From Moraxellaceae bacterium (GTDB taxonomy: Bacteria; Pseudomonadota; Gammaproteobacteria; Pseudomonadales; Moraxellaceae), in NCBI GenBank assembly GCA_020697295.1, contig JAJFBF010000004.1:1-64000 (forward strand): a stretch of 64,000 nt of DNA, in the 5' to 3' direction. This document shows positions 25,598 through 35,475 of the stretch, piece after piece; position 1 is the stretch's first letter, and each line of letters opens with the position of its first letter. Below the pieces are notes generated by a model. It saw only the letters and a program-made list of their open reading frames with translations, was not told the DNA's origin and made no database searches. The translations under genes were made by a program, and so were the position numbers.

Positions 25598-28252
25598 ATG
25601 TCCTCCGAATCCGTCAAGCCCACGATCTATCTCAGCGAATACCAGCCCCCGGCGTGGCGTGTGCAGGACGTCACCCTGCTGGTCGATATCCATGAAGGCC
25701 ATACCGTGGTCGAAGCCACGCTGGCAATGGAGCGCGCGCCCGGCGCCGCCGCTGATGCGCCCTTGCGCCTCTACGGCGTCGACCTCGAGCTCGAGGAAAT
25801 GTGTATTGATGGCGTGGCGCTGGCGCCCGAGCGCCTGCATCAGGCGGGAGAGGAGCTGATTGTGGCCGGCCCGCTACCGGCCCGCTTCGAGCTTCGTTCG
25901 CGCGTGCGCATCCACCCGGAGCGCAACACCGCGCTTGAAGGCCTGTATTGCTCGGGCGGCATGTACTGCACCCAGTGCGAGGCCGAGGGCTTTCGCAAGA
26001 TCACCTGGTATCCGGATCGCCCGGATGTGATGGCGCGCTTTACCACCACCGTGCGCGCCGACCGTGAGCGCTTTCCCGTGCTGCTGGCCAACGGCAATCT
26101 GATTGCCGAGGGCGTGTTGCCCGAAGGCCGCCATTTTGCCACCTGGGAAGACCCGTTTCCCAAGCCCTCCTATCTGTTCGCGATGGTGGCCGGGAAGTTG
26201 GCCTGCCAGCGCGACACCTTCACTACCGTGTCAGGGCGCAAGGTCGACTTGCGCATCTACGTCGAAGAGCGCGACATCGAGAAGGTGGACCACGCCATGG
26301 ATTCGCTCAAGCGCTCCATGCGCTGGGACGAGGAAGTCTATGGCCGGGAATACGATCTCGATATCTACATGATCGTGGCAGTCTCGCATTTCAACATGGG
26401 GGCCATGGAAAACAAGGGCCTCAATATCTTCAATACCAGCTGCGTGCTGGCGCATCCGGCCACTACCACCGACGCCGGCTTCCAGCGCGTGGAATCGGTG
26501 ATTGCCCACGAGTATTTCCATAACTGGAGCGGCAATCGCGTCACCTGCCGCGACTGGTTCCAGCTGAGCCTGAAGGAAGGCTTCACCGTCTTTCGCGACC
26601 AGCAATTCTCCGCCGACATGCTGTCGGCCAGCGTGCAGCGCATCGAGGACGTCAACTTCCTGCGCGCCTACCAGTTCGGCGAGGATGCCGGTCCGCTGGC
26701 GCATCCGGTGCGTCCGGAGTCCTTTGTCGAGATCAATAATTTCTATACCGCCACGGTCTACGACAAGGGCGCGGAAATCGTGCGCATGCTGCATACCGTG
26801 CTGGGCGCCGACAGCTTCCGTCGCGGCACCGACCTGTATTTCAGCCGCAACGACGGCAAGGCGGTGACGGTCGAGGATTTCGTGCAGGCGCTGGCCGAAG
26901 CCGGTGGGCGCGACCTTTCCGGTTTCATGCAGTGGTATCGCCAGCCCGGCACGCCGGTGCTGCATGCGCGCGGCGAATTCGTGGCGGAGCGCCAGGAATA
27001 TCACCTGCACTTGCGCCAGGAGCTGCGTCATGTCGACGGTTTCCCGCTGCCCCGGTCGGTGCCCATGCCGGTGCGGGTGGCGCTGCTGGGCCGCGACGGC
27101 CGCGAACAGCCGCTGGCGGACGGGGCAGGGGAGACCGTGCTGGTGCTGGAGCAGGCGCAGCAAACCTTTGTCTTCACCGGCATTCCGGTTGCGCCGGTCC
27201 CGTCGCTGCTGCGCAACTTTTCCGCGCCGGTGCGGTTGGAGCAGGAGCTCTCGCAGCAGGACAAGCTGTTCCTGATGCGCCACGACGGCAACGGCTTCAA
27301 TCGCTGGCTCATGGCCCAGGACCTGCTCTGCGCCGAATTGCTGCGTCTGGCGGCGGATAGCGCGGCAGGACGCCACCTGCTGCCCGATGCCGCCTTGCTG
27401 GAGGCGCTGGCCGGCGCCGTGCAGGCACTGGCCGGCAGTGACCCCGCCCTGGCGGCCAAGCTCCTGCAACTGCCGGGCCTGTTGCAGCTTATCGATGCCG
27501 CCGAGTCGCCCGATCCGGAGGCCTTGCACATGGGCCGTCACTGCTTCCGGCATGCCCTGGCGCGCAAGCTGGAGGGCTGGCTGCTCGCGACCCTCGAGCG
27601 GATCGGCTGCGGGGACTATGAATACGGGGCGCAGCCCATAGCGGAGCGCAGCCTGCGCAATACCGCGCTGGGCTTGCTGGTGGATCTTGAGCCGCGCCAT
27701 CACATCCTGGCGGTGGCCCAGATCGGCCAGGCCCGTCACATGACCGACGAAGCGGCCGCCCTGGTGGCGCTGGTGCATGCCGATGCCCCGGAAGCCTCAG
27801 CCTGCCTGGAGCGATTCTCCGCCCGCTGGGAGCAGGAGGCGCTGGTCATGGACCAGTGGTTCGCCATGCAGGCAAGCGCGCCGCTGCCTGCGGCAGTCCA
27901 GCGCGTCAGCCAGCTGCGCGAGCACCCCGACTTTCATCGCGACAATCCCAATCGCGTGCGTGCCCTGGTGGGCCAGTTCGCCAACAACAATCCGCGGGCG
28001 TTCCATCGCAAGGACGGCAGCGGCTACCGCTTGTTGCTGGAGGAAGTGGAACGTCTCGATGCCCTGAATCCCCAGATTGCCGCCCGCCTGCTGGGCGCCA
28101 TGAGCAGCTGGCATCGCTTTGATACCGTCCTCCAGGGGCATGCACGCGCCGAGCTGGCGCGCCTGGCCGGCCGGGAGCTGTCGCCGGATGTCCGCGAGAC
28201 CCTGGAGCGCCTGCGCGCCGCTGACCGGCAGGATGCCTCCCCGGCCGCCTGA
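25598..28252 (+). CDS. pepN: Aminopeptidase N
   Basis: An 884-residue M1 zinc aminopeptidase. The exopeptidase motif is GAMENKGLNIFN near residue 267, the zinc motif HEYFHNW with the second Glu in LKEGFTVFRDQQFS, and the catalytic Tyr is in NNFYTATVYDKGAEI. N-terminal beta domain, catalytic domain, small beta domain and C-terminal helical domain are all present, and the length matches E. coli PepN (870). It removes N-terminal residues from peptides in the cytoplasm. It is tightly linked to the DUF2797 gene (2 bases). A hairpin with a T-run lies about 110 bases downstream. Confidence 0.97.
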   Translation: MSSESVKPTIYLSEYQPPAWRVQDVTLLVDIHEGHTVVEATLAMERAPGAAADAPLRLYGVDLELEEMCIDGVALAPERLHQAGEELIVAGPLPARFELRSRVRIHPERNTALEGLYCSGGMYCTQCEAEGFRKITWYPDRPDVMARFTTTVRADRERFPVLLANGNLIAEGVLPEGRHFATWEDPFPKPSYLFAMVAGKLACQRDTFTTVSGRKVDLRIYVEERDIEKVDHAMDSLKRSMRWDEEVYGREYDLDIYMIVAVSHFNMGAMENKGLNIFNTSCVLAHPATTTDAGFQRVESVIAHEYFHNWSGNRVTCRDWFQLSLKEGFTVFRDQQFSADMLSASVQRIEDVNFLRAYQFGEDAGPLAHPVRPESFVEINNFYTATVYDKGAEIVRMLHTVLGADSFRRGTDLYFSRNDGKAVTVEDFVQALAEAGGRDLSGFMQWYRQPGTPVLHARGEFVAERQEYHLHLRQELRHVDGFPLPRSVPMPVRVALLGRDGREQPLADGAGETVLVLEQAQQTFVFTGIPVAPVPSLLRNFSAPVRLEQELSQQDKLFLMRHDGNGFNRWLMAQDLLCAELLRLAADSAAGRHLLPDAALLEALAGAVQALAGSDPALAAKLLQLPGLLQLIDAAESPDPEALHMGRHCFRHALARKLEGWLLATLERIGCGDYEYGAQPIAERSLRNTALGLLVDLEPRHHILAVAQIGQARHMTDEAAALVALVHADAPEASACLERFSARWEQEALVMDQWFAMQASAPLPAAVQRVSQLREHPDFHRDNPNRVRALVGQFANNNPRAFHRKDGSGYRLLLEEVERLDALNPQIAARLLGAMSSWHRFDTVLQGHARAELARLAGRELSPDVRETLERLRAADRQDASPAA

Positions 28253-28360
28253 GCAGTTTTTCCTCAGGCGGCCGCCCCGGTCAGGGAGCCGGAGGGGCGA
28301 ATCAGCCGTCCCGGAGGCATCAGGCGTCTTTAACTTGTCTTTCCAAATCAACCCTTCGGG

Positions 28361-28386
28361 CCCCTCCTGAGGGAGGGCGCATTTTT
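28361..28386 (+). terminator. Possible terminator downstream of pepN
   Basis: CCCTCC (28362-28367) pairs with GGAGGG (28372-28377) around TGAG, followed after CGCA by a five-T run. The spacing to the T-run is slightly long. Confidence 0.5.
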
Positions 28387-28864
28387 GCCAATTTGCTCCC
28401 ATCCTGCAGCGCTGTTGCGACCCTACTGTTTCATTGTCTGATGGTATCTCCCGCCTCCTTTCTAACGTCCTGCATTCAAAAGAGGAAAGTTGTTGCCTGA
28501 CCTCTTTTAATGAGCAAGACCTAGAGGTTATTCTCCTTTTCATTCGCACCCGGCAAGGTCCGTGAATGGTCAGTCATGATTTTTGACTGGGCCTGACGGA
28601 AGGCCATATGCAGGTTTTTAACGCCTGCAGGCCTCGTGTGCAGTGGTCACGTATTGATGTTCAAGCCAGGACCTGAAGGGCGATAAGCATTCCTGGGTGA
28701 CGTATTGAGTGGATGGCGGGTCATACCTGTTTTATGGCCAGTGGGCGGCCTGATTCGCATCAGGCCCCCGCAATAAATCAACATCCCCTCAGACCGTCGC
28801 CAGATGCCCGCACTTTGCGGAAACCAACAAAAATTTTTACAACTCTCTGCTGGAGAATAAAAAC
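28387..28864. other. Gene-free stretch upstream of the PhoD-like gene
   Basis: About 480 bases of lower GC than the flanks with no supported ORF or RNA gene. An inverted repeat CAGTC / GACTG separated by 9 bases lies near 28570-28590. No convincing Pho box (CTGTCAT direct repeats) was found. CTGGAG near the end is the ribosome site of the next gene. It probably holds that gene's promoter and leader. Confidence 0.45.
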
Positions 28865-31612
28865 ATGAAGAGACGCGAGTTTATCCGTCTTGGGGGCTTC
28901 CTCACTGTCTCCGCCGCCGCCATCGGCATGACCGGTTGCGACATCGTTGGCGAGAACGACGATACCTCCGCCAGCGCGCTGGATCCCACGCTGTATCCCA
29001 CCCCGGTCCGGCCGATGCCTGCGGCCGCCACGGGAGCGAACTGGTACTTCCCGCAGAGCGTTGCCTCTGGCGATCCCAAGAGCGACAGCATCATCCTCTG
29101 GACCCGCCTGCTTGATACCGGCGCCGCGTCTGCCACTGCCGCCGCGACCCTGGATGCTGCCATCAGCCTGAAGGTCACGATGGCTGACAACAGCGCCCTG
29201 CTGGGCTCAAGCACCGCAATTACGGGTGCGCTGGTGGCCGACGTTACCGTGCCGGCCTACGTCGATTATGACGGCACCATCCGCCACAAGCTGACCGGCC
29301 TCGATCCGGATGCCGTTTACTACTACCAGTTCACAGCGGGCACCGTGCTCAGCCGCGTGGGCCGCTTCAAGACGGCTCCCGCCGCGGACGCCACCCGCAC
29401 TGTGAAGTTCGCCTTCATGAGCTGCCAGGACTGGAGCTCGAATCATTGGGGCGCCTTCAGCCACATCGTGGCGCAGGATGTCGCGACTCCTGCCGACCTG
29501 GATTTTGTTGTCCACCTGGGCGACTACATTTACGAGACCGACAATGCCGGCGCTGCCGGGGCCGAAGCCGGTCACGGTGTCATTACCTTCCCGACCGGCG
29601 CCGAACTGCCGCCGGAACGTACCACCGGTGCCTTGCTGCCGGCAGATCCTCCCGGCAAGTACGCCACCACGACGGCCGACTACCGCCACCTCTACAAGCT
29701 GTATCGCTCGGATGCCCGCATCCAGGCCATGCACGAGCGCTTTCCCTTGGTGGCGGTCTGGGATGACCACGAGTTCTCCGACGACGCATGGTTGAACGTC
29801 GAAACTTACACCAACAAGAACAATGCCCAGTTTGAGCGCCGTCGCAGCGCCAACCAGGCCTGGTTCGAATTCATGCCGGCGGACGTGACCTTCCAGGAAA
29901 CCAATCCGAGCTTCCAGAACATCCAGCTCTACCGTGACCTGAAGTTCGGAACGGTCATGCACCTGGTGATGACGGACGAGCGCCTCTACAAGCAGGATCA
30001 CCTGATTCCCGAAAACACCCCGAACCCCGGTGCACCGTCCGGGTCTGGCGTGGAGCTGGGTCGTATCAATTCGCGCTACCTGGTGCCGGAAAGCACCCTG
30101 AAGCTGGTCGAGGGCCTGAAGAATGCCGCTTCGCCCAACATGACGCTGCTGTCCATCCTGGGCGCCACCCAGCGTGACTGGTGGAAGTCCACGATGCTGA
30201 ACTCGACCTCCACCTGGAAGGTCTGGGGCAACGAGGTTTCCCTGCTGCGCATGGGGCTCAATGGCAAGAACGCCATTGCCACGTTGATTGCGCTGGGCTC
30301 CGTGACCACCCTGGCGACGGGCATCGGCACGGCTGCCGGTTCCTTCGGCGGCAATATGGACATGGCCTCTGCCTTTGTAGGCGCCAAGACGTTTGGCGCG
30401 TCAGATGCCAATGCAGGCGCGGGTGCTGGTGCGATTCACGCGGCGCTTGCAAGTGGTCCTACGGCCATGGTCGGGGCTGGCGTAGGGGCAGGCCTTACGG
30501 CGACGCAGGCCCAGGTGGCGGTCACCGCCTATCTTGGCTCGTACAGCGCTACCGCCGGCGGCGCATCCGCGCAGGCTGCGACCGGCGCGCAGGCCATTGC
30601 CATCGGCTCTTCTGCCAGCGCCGCCTACTTCAGTGCCGGTGATGTCAGCCCGTCCATTCGTAACGACATCCGTACCAATGGCGCGCTTTCTCCTTTCTAC
30701 ACGGCTGCCTTGGGTGGCAGCGCCGCGGCTGTCTCGGGCTTCTTGCGCAAGTTCGTGCTCAATGCCGACCAGTGGGATGGCTACCGCATGGAGCGCGCCA
30801 ACCTGATGAACCACCTCATCGACAACGGCATCCAGAACGTCGTTGCCGTGACTGGCGATATCCACGCCTTCTTCGCGGGCACCGTTTACAACGAGTATGC
30901 CAGTGAAGTCCTGACCACGGATGCCCTGGGCGCGGAAGTGACCGCCTCCACAGGCGGAACCGCCGCCATGGTGGACCTGGTCACCGCGGGCGTGAGCTCC
31001 ACCTCCTGGTTCACCTACCTCAAGGCGGCGGCCGATGGCCTGGATCCGACCAACTCGCTGATCGGCAAGCTGGTGTATGTGCCCGTCCCGATCGCAGCTC
31101 CTGCAAATGCCTTTTACATGGGCAGTCCGGAGGTGGTGGCTTTCAACGCCCACCTGAACATGCTCGATTTCACCATGGGCAAGGTGCTGGCTGGCGCTAC
31201 ATCGGCAGAGCGGGCTACGAATCTCGCGGCGCAGCTCAATCAGCAGATCAAGGCTCGGTTGGGGGCAATCGGCTTCGCTGAGCCTGCCATTGATGGCTCG
31301 GCGGCAGCCATCCAGGCTGGCATCGCCGCCAGCCCCACCTTCGCCTCGGCAGTTGGCCTGGCTACGATGCTGTCCTCGCTTGGTTTGGCCACCAATCCCT
31401 GGCTCAGCGGCTCAACCGGCCATGTGGACACGGAAGCGCAAGGCTACGCGGTGGTCGAAGCCAGCACCAGCGAACTGAAGTGCTATTTCCACAAGCTGAA
31501 TCCGATCGTGGGCACGGCGGCACCGTCGGCTTCGCGCGTCCTGATCCCCACCACCACGCAGGCGCTCATTACCGCCGGAACCGCGGCGGTGACGATCAGC
31601 ACGCTGCCCTGA
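28865..31612 (+). CDS. PhoD-like alkaline phosphatase with large Ala/Gly-rich insertion
   Basis: A 915-residue PhoD-family phosphatase/phosphodiesterase. The N-terminus KRREFIRLGGFLTVSAAAI is a twin-arginine signal ending in a lipobox-like GMTGC. PhoD_N spans about residues 55-175 (ending YYYQFTAGTVLSRVGRFKT), and the metallophosphatase core shows FMSCQDW, VVHLGDYIYE, VWDDHEFSDDAW and VTGDIHAFFAG, so the metal ligands are intact. Between about residues 470 and 620 the core is interrupted by a low-complexity Ala/Gly/Ser/Thr-rich block, and a similar stretch lies near the C-terminus; typical PhoD proteins are about 500-700 residues. It precedes the DUF1302 gene and may belong to the same unit. 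Confidence 0.9.
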   Translation: MKRREFIRLGGFLTVSAAAIGMTGCDIVGENDDTSASALDPTLYPTPVRPMPAAATGANWYFPQSVASGDPKSDSIILWTRLLDTGAASATAAATLDAAISLKVTMADNSALLGSSTAITGALVADVTVPAYVDYDGTIRHKLTGLDPDAVYYYQFTAGTVLSRVGRFKTAPAADATRTVKFAFMSCQDWSSNHWGAFSHIVAQDVATPADLDFVVHLGDYIYETDNAGAAGAEAGHGVITFPTGAELPPERTTGALLPADPPGKYATTTADYRHLYKLYRSDARIQAMHERFPLVAVWDDHEFSDDAWLNVETYTNKNNAQFERRRSANQAWFEFMPADVTFQETNPSFQNIQLYRDLKFGTVMHLVMTDERLYKQDHLIPENTPNPGAPSGSGVELGRINSRYLVPESTLKLVEGLKNAASPNMTLLSILGATQRDWWKSTMLNSTSTWKVWGNEVSLLRMGLNGKNAIATLIALGSVTTLATGIGTAAGSFGGNMDMASAFVGAKTFGASDANAGAGAGAIHAALASGPTAMVGAGVGAGLTATQAQVAVTAYLGSYSATAGGASAQAATGAQAIAIGSSASAAYFSAGDVSPSIRNDIRTNGALSPFYTAALGGSAAAVSGFLRKFVLNADQWDGYRMERANLMNHLIDNGIQNVVAVTGDIHAFFAGTVYNEYASEVLTTDALGAEVTASTGGTAAMVDLVTAGVSSTSWFTYLKAAADGLDPTNSLIGKLVYVPVPIAAPANAFYMGSPEVVAFNAHLNMLDFTMGKVLAGATSAERATNLAAQLNQQIKARLGAIGFAEPAIDGSAAAIQAGIAASPTFASAVGLATMLSSLGLATNPWLSGSTGHVDTEAQGYAVVEASTSELKCYFHKLNPIVGTAAPSASRVLIPTTTQALITAGTAAVTISTLP

Positions 31613-31622
31613 TCCGGGATCG

Positions 31623-31652
31623 GGCGCTGTCCGCCGCAAGGCGGATGGCGCC
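31623..31652 (+). other. Strong intercistronic hairpin with GCAA tetraloop
   Basis: Thirteen paired positions (five GC pairs, two G-U wobbles as RNA, one T-A, five GC pairs) close a GCAA tetraloop: GGCGCTGTCCGCC / GGCGGATGGCGCC. It starts 11 bases after the PhoD-like stop and has no T-run, so it may be an mRNA stability element rather than a terminator. Confidence 0.7.
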
Positions 31653-31664
31653 AACATTACAGGT

Positions 31665-31691
31665 GGTTCCGGCCTGGTGAAGGCCGGAACC
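31665..31691 (+). other. Second perfect intercistronic hairpin
   Basis: GGTTCCGGCC pairs perfectly with GGCCGGAACC around TGGTGAA. It is followed by a purine-rich stretch, not a T-run. With the hairpin just upstream it forms a double-hairpin signature between the PhoD-like and DUF1302 genes. Confidence 0.7.
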
Positions 31692-31874
31692 GAAAGAAGA
31701 AGAAATGTCACGGCCGATGCATGCGGAGGTCGGCGTGACGCAGGAACCGGCACTGGCGAATGGCTTTCAGGCCTGTCCCGACACACCGGAAACGGTCGGG
31801 CAGGACGCAGTCTTCAGGGGTTGCGCAAGCCTTCGCGCCGGAACCAACACTTTCATCATGATTGGAGCTCCGAC

Positions 31875-33899
31875 ATGAAATACAAGAATATTCGGTCCCT
31901 TCGCCTGGCCCCCCGTGCGGCCGGCTTTGCCCTGGCCACGGTGCTGCCGCTTGCGGTGAGCACGGCGTCGGCTTTCGAGCTGAACATGGGCGCGGTGACC
32001 GGGTCGCTGGACACCACCTTGTCCGTTGGCTCCACCTGGCGCCAGGAAGCCCCGGACCAGGCGCTGTCAGCCGACTACGCCAGCTATAGCGCCGCGGTCG
32101 CGGCAAATCGCCGTACCTTCATCAACAAGAATGATGGCGACGCCAACTTCGACAATGACTCCCGTCCGGTCAGCAGCGCGTTCAAGATCACGTCCGACTT
32201 CGAGCTCAAGTACGACAACGTGGGCATGTTCACCCGTGCCACGGCCTTCTATGACACCGTGATCATGGACGAGGAGCCCAATCGCGCGAGCCCCAGCCGT
32301 TATCCGAATGCGGCGAGCTGCAATGTGCAGACCACGCTCACTCCGACCGATTGCGGCTTCCCGCGTGAAATCGACGAGCATTCCGGCAAGGACATGCGTT
32401 TCCTGGACGCCTACGTCTATGGCAACTTCGATGTCGGCTCCTTCCCGCTCAACGTCCGCCTGGGCGAGCAAGTGGTGAACTGGGGCGAAGCCTTCTTCCT
32501 GCAGGACGGCATCAACAGCGCCAATCCGGTCTCCCTTTCCAAGCTGCGCCTGCCGGGCGCCGAAGTGAAGGAAGCCCTGCTGCCGCTGCCCATGCTCTAC
32601 GGCTCGCTCGGCATTGGCGACAACCTGACGGTGGAAGCCTTCTACCAGTTCGACTGGGATTATTCCGAAGCGGACGACGTCGGCACTTTCTACTCCACCG
32701 ATGATGCCTTCGCCGGCCTTGGCGCCAACAGCATTCTCGTGAGCGCGCTCAATCCGGCCAGCTCGCTGACGCTGGCCCAGCAGGCTGCCACGCTGGGCAC
32801 CTATAACGGCAATGGCTCGACCTGGCTCACCAACAAGCGCCTTGCTGACAAGGAAGTGGATGCCAAGGACCAGTTCGGCCTGGCTTTCCGCTACAGCATG
32901 GAAAACACCGAGTTCGGCCTGTTCTACATGAGCTATGACAGCCACAAGCCGGTGGCACAGGCGGTCACTGGCCAGGCCAATGGTTACCAGGCTGGTAGTG
33001 CCAAGACCATTGCCGCGGTGAATGCCTGTACCGCGGCCGGTGGTGCCCTCCAGACGTGTATCCTGACCGCCAACGCCTATAACTATATCGACACCACGAA
33101 GTACCAGCTCGTCTACCCGGAAAACATCAACCTCTACGGCCTGTCCTTCAGCACCACGCTGGGCGACCTGTCAGTGGCCGGTGAACTGGCCTACCGTCCG
33201 AACGACGTGATCCTGGCCGAGCTCGGTGACAACCTGGTGGCCTACAACACTCTCAATGCTCCCACGGCCGGCAATGGCCTGACGGGCACTGCCGGCGATA
33301 TCCTGAACGGTGGCCAGGCCTTTGGCGCCAACACTGTTGTGAAGGACTGGGCCGAGCTCGAGACCTACAACATCAACTTCACCGCCGTGAACAACTTCGG
33401 CCCGGCCCTGGGCGCCGACAGCGTCCTCGGCATTCTCGAGCTGGGGGGCAACTACATCCCCGAGGGCGAGGACCTGAAGTACGCGTCCACCGCGTCGCTG
33501 CTGTACCTCCCCACGAGTGAAGTCCCGGGCGGCGCCGCCAACACGGCCTGCAACGCACCCAAGTACGATCCGAACAGCTGCCTCTCCGAAGGCCCGCTGG
33601 ATGACTACATGGATCGCTTCTCCTGGGGCTACCGCGCGGTGCTGTCGGCGACTTACAACGACGTCTTCGCGGGTGTCGCACTTAGCCCGGTCCTGCGTTT
33701 CGCCCATGACGTGAAGGGCAATTCGCACCGTACCGGCAACTTCCTGGAAGACCGCAAGGCCGCCACGCTGGGTGTCAACGCGCTTTACAACCAGGTGGTC
33801 GAAGTGGGTGTGGCTTACAACGCCTTCTGGGGCGCGGAATCCAGCAACCTGCTCCATGACCGCGATAATATGACGGCCACGGTAAAGTACTCGTTCTGA
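31875..33899 (+). CDS. DUF1302 outer-membrane protein
   Basis: A 674-residue exported protein of the DUF1302 family. A signal peptide (GFALATVLPLAVSTASAFEL) is followed by a beta-rich, aromatic-rich mature chain ending in TATVKYSF, the C-terminal Phe expected of an outer-membrane barrel recognised by the Bam complex. Conserved family blocks include the start GAVTGSLDTTLSVGSTWR and GEQVVNWGEAFFLQDGINSA. DUF1302 and DUF1329 genes usually occur together and are often linked to catabolism of hydrophobic compounds, but function is not established. GGAG precedes the ATG at 31875; the frame's upstream extension is rejected because it lacks signal features. DUF1329 follows after 94 bases. Confidence 0.9.
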   Translation: MKYKNIRSLRLAPRAAGFALATVLPLAVSTASAFELNMGAVTGSLDTTLSVGSTWRQEAPDQALSADYASYSAAVAANRRTFINKNDGDANFDNDSRPVSSAFKITSDFELKYDNVGMFTRATAFYDTVIMDEEPNRASPSRYPNAASCNVQTTLTPTDCGFPREIDEHSGKDMRFLDAYVYGNFDVGSFPLNVRLGEQVVNWGEAFFLQDGINSANPVSLSKLRLPGAEVKEALLPLPMLYGSLGIGDNLTVEAFYQFDWDYSEADDVGTFYSTDDAFAGLGANSILVSALNPASSLTLAQQAATLGTYNGNGSTWLTNKRLADKEVDAKDQFGLAFRYSMENTEFGLFYMSYDSHKPVAQAVTGQANGYQAGSAKTIAAVNACTAAGGALQTCILTANAYNYIDTTKYQLVYPENINLYGLSFSTTLGDLSVAGELAYRPNDVILAELGDNLVAYNTLNAPTAGNGLTGTAGDILNGGQAFGANTVVKDWAELETYNINFTAVNNFGPALGADSVLGILELGGNYIPEGEDLKYASTASLLYLPTSEVPGGAANTACNAPKYDPNSCLSEGPLDDYMDRFSWGYRAVLSATYNDVFAGVALSPVLRFAHDVKGNSHRTGNFLEDRKAATLGVNALYNQVVEVGVAYNAFWGAESSNLLHDRDNMTATVKYSF

Positions 33900-33993
33900 T
33901 CCTGGCCGCGTGAGTGGGCAGACAGGGGGCGGCGGACAGATCCCGCCGTCCCCCTGCAATCACCATCAATTTCCTGTAGCAGAGGTTTTGAAA

Positions 33994-35373
33994 ATGAATA
34001 AAAAGCTGGCATGGTTCGGGGCAGCACTAGCTGTCTCCCTGAGTGCCACCACGGCGCAGGCGGCTGTCTCGGCTGCCGAAGCGGCCAAGCTGGGCTCGTC
34101 CCTGACGCCGCTGGGTGGGGAGAAGGCGGGCAACGGCAGTACGATTCCGGCCTGGAACGGCGGCCTTACCAAGCCCCCGGTAGCCAACTACAAGTCCGGG
34201 CAACATCGTCCGGATCCGTTCCCGTCTGACAAGGTCGCCTTTACGATCACGGCGCAGAACATGAACAACTACGCGGACAAGCTGGCCGAAGGCCAGAAGG
34301 CCCTGTTCCGGGCTTATCCGCAGACCTTCAAGATGAACATCTACCCGAGTCGCCGTACGGCCGCCGTGCCGTCCTGGGTTGACGAAAACACTCGCAAGTG
34401 CGCCACTACTGCCAAGGTGAAGGACTGGGGCATCGAGGGCTGCGTGGGGGGCATACCGTTCCCGATCCTTTCCGGCAGCAACGAAGACCAGGCCATGCAG
34501 GCCCTGTGGAACCACATCCTGCGTTACCGTGGCCAGTACCTGGTGCGCAAGGCGTCTGCCGTGGCCGTGCAGCGCAACGGTTCCTACACCCTGAATACCG
34601 TGCAGCAGGAAATCGACTTCACTTACTACCATCGTGATGTGAAGACTCTCTCCCAGCTGAACAACATCGTGTTCTATTACTTGTCCTTCACGACGGCACC
34701 GGCTCGTCTGGCCGGCGGCGCCGTGCTCGTGTGGGAAACGCTGGACCAGCGCAAGGACCAGCGTCAGGCCTGGGGTTATAATGCCGGCCAGCGTCGTGTG
34801 CGCCAGGCTCCGAACCTGAACTACGATACTCCGATTGCCCAGGCCGACGGCCTGATCACGGCGGATGACGTTGACATGTACAACGGCGCCCCCGACAAGT
34901 ATGACTGGAAGCTTATCGGCAAGAAGGAGGTCTACATTCCCTACAACAACTTCAAGGCCCTGCAGGCGAGCCTGAAGTACAAGCAGCTGCTCATGCCGGG
35001 TCACCTGAATCCGGATTACCTGCGCTACGAGCTGCACCGTGTGTGGGTGGTGGAAGGGCAACTCAAGCCGGGCGAGCGCCATATCTATTCCAAGCGTCGC
35101 TTCTACATCGACGAAGACAGCTGGAACATCACCGTCGCCGACCAGTACGACGGCCGTGGCGATCTCTGGCGCGTCAGCATGGCTTACCTGACCAGCTTCT
35201 ATGAGGTGCCGCTCGTGTGGACCGGCATGGATACCTACCATGACCTGCAGGCGCGCCGTTACAACGTCGGTGGCCTGGCCAACGAGGAAGACAAGACGCT
35301 GGATTTCAGCTTGCCTTCACCGGGCCCGGAATACTTTACACCGGCCGCCCTGCGTCGACGCGGCGTGCGCTGA
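33994..35373 (+). CDS. DUF1329 exported protein
   Basis: A 459-residue DUF1329 protein with a clear signal peptide (WFGAALAVSLSATTAQAAVS). Mature family blocks include GSSLTPLGGEKAGNGSTIPA, the PFPILSGSNEDQAMQALWNH segment, LDQRKDQRQAWGYNAGQRRV near residue 278, and WKLIGKKEVYIPYNN. The fold is thought to resemble lipoprotein carriers such as LolB/LolA, which would suit a periplasmic shuttle for a lipid-like molecule; that role is inference. AGAGG lies ahead of the ATG. It sits between DUF1302 and the YCF48-like gene, with a terminator after the stop that could separate or attenuate the two halves of the cluster. Confidence 0.9.
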   Translation: MNKKLAWFGAALAVSLSATTAQAAVSAAEAAKLGSSLTPLGGEKAGNGSTIPAWNGGLTKPPVANYKSGQHRPDPFPSDKVAFTITAQNMNNYADKLAEGQKALFRAYPQTFKMNIYPSRRTAAVPSWVDENTRKCATTAKVKDWGIEGCVGGIPFPILSGSNEDQAMQALWNHILRYRGQYLVRKASAVAVQRNGSYTLNTVQQEIDFTYYHRDVKTLSQLNNIVFYYLSFTTAPARLAGGAVLVWETLDQRKDQRQAWGYNAGQRRVRQAPNLNYDTPIAQADGLITADDVDMYNGAPDKYDWKLIGKKEVYIPYNNFKALQASLKYKQLLMPGHLNPDYLRYELHRVWVVEGQLKPGERHIYSKRRFYIDEDSWNITVADQYDGRGDLWRVSMAYLTSFYEVPLVWTGMDTYHDLQARRYNVGGLANEEDKTLDFSLPSPGPEYFTPAALRRRGVR

Positions 35374-35388
35374 TCCAGCAGACCGCGG

Positions 35389-35418
35389 AAAAAGCCGGAG
35401 CTTCTCCGGCTTTTTTTC
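35389..35418 (+). terminator. Rho-independent terminator after the DUF1329 gene
   Basis: AAAGCCGGAG (35391-35400) pairs with CTCCGGCTTT (35404-35413) around CTT, followed by T-run. It lies between DUF1329 and the YCF48-like gene, so it may only partly terminate. Confidence 0.9.
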
Positions 35419-35475
35419 GATTGGTGCGGCTTGCTTCTGCACCTGATCAAGTTGAGAACTGAAACGGGACTACAC

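Noticed and set aside
28560-28600. A Pho box upstream of the PhoD-like gene
   Set aside because: Only partial matches (GTCAGTCAT) are present, without the second CTGTCAT-like unit at 11-base spacing.
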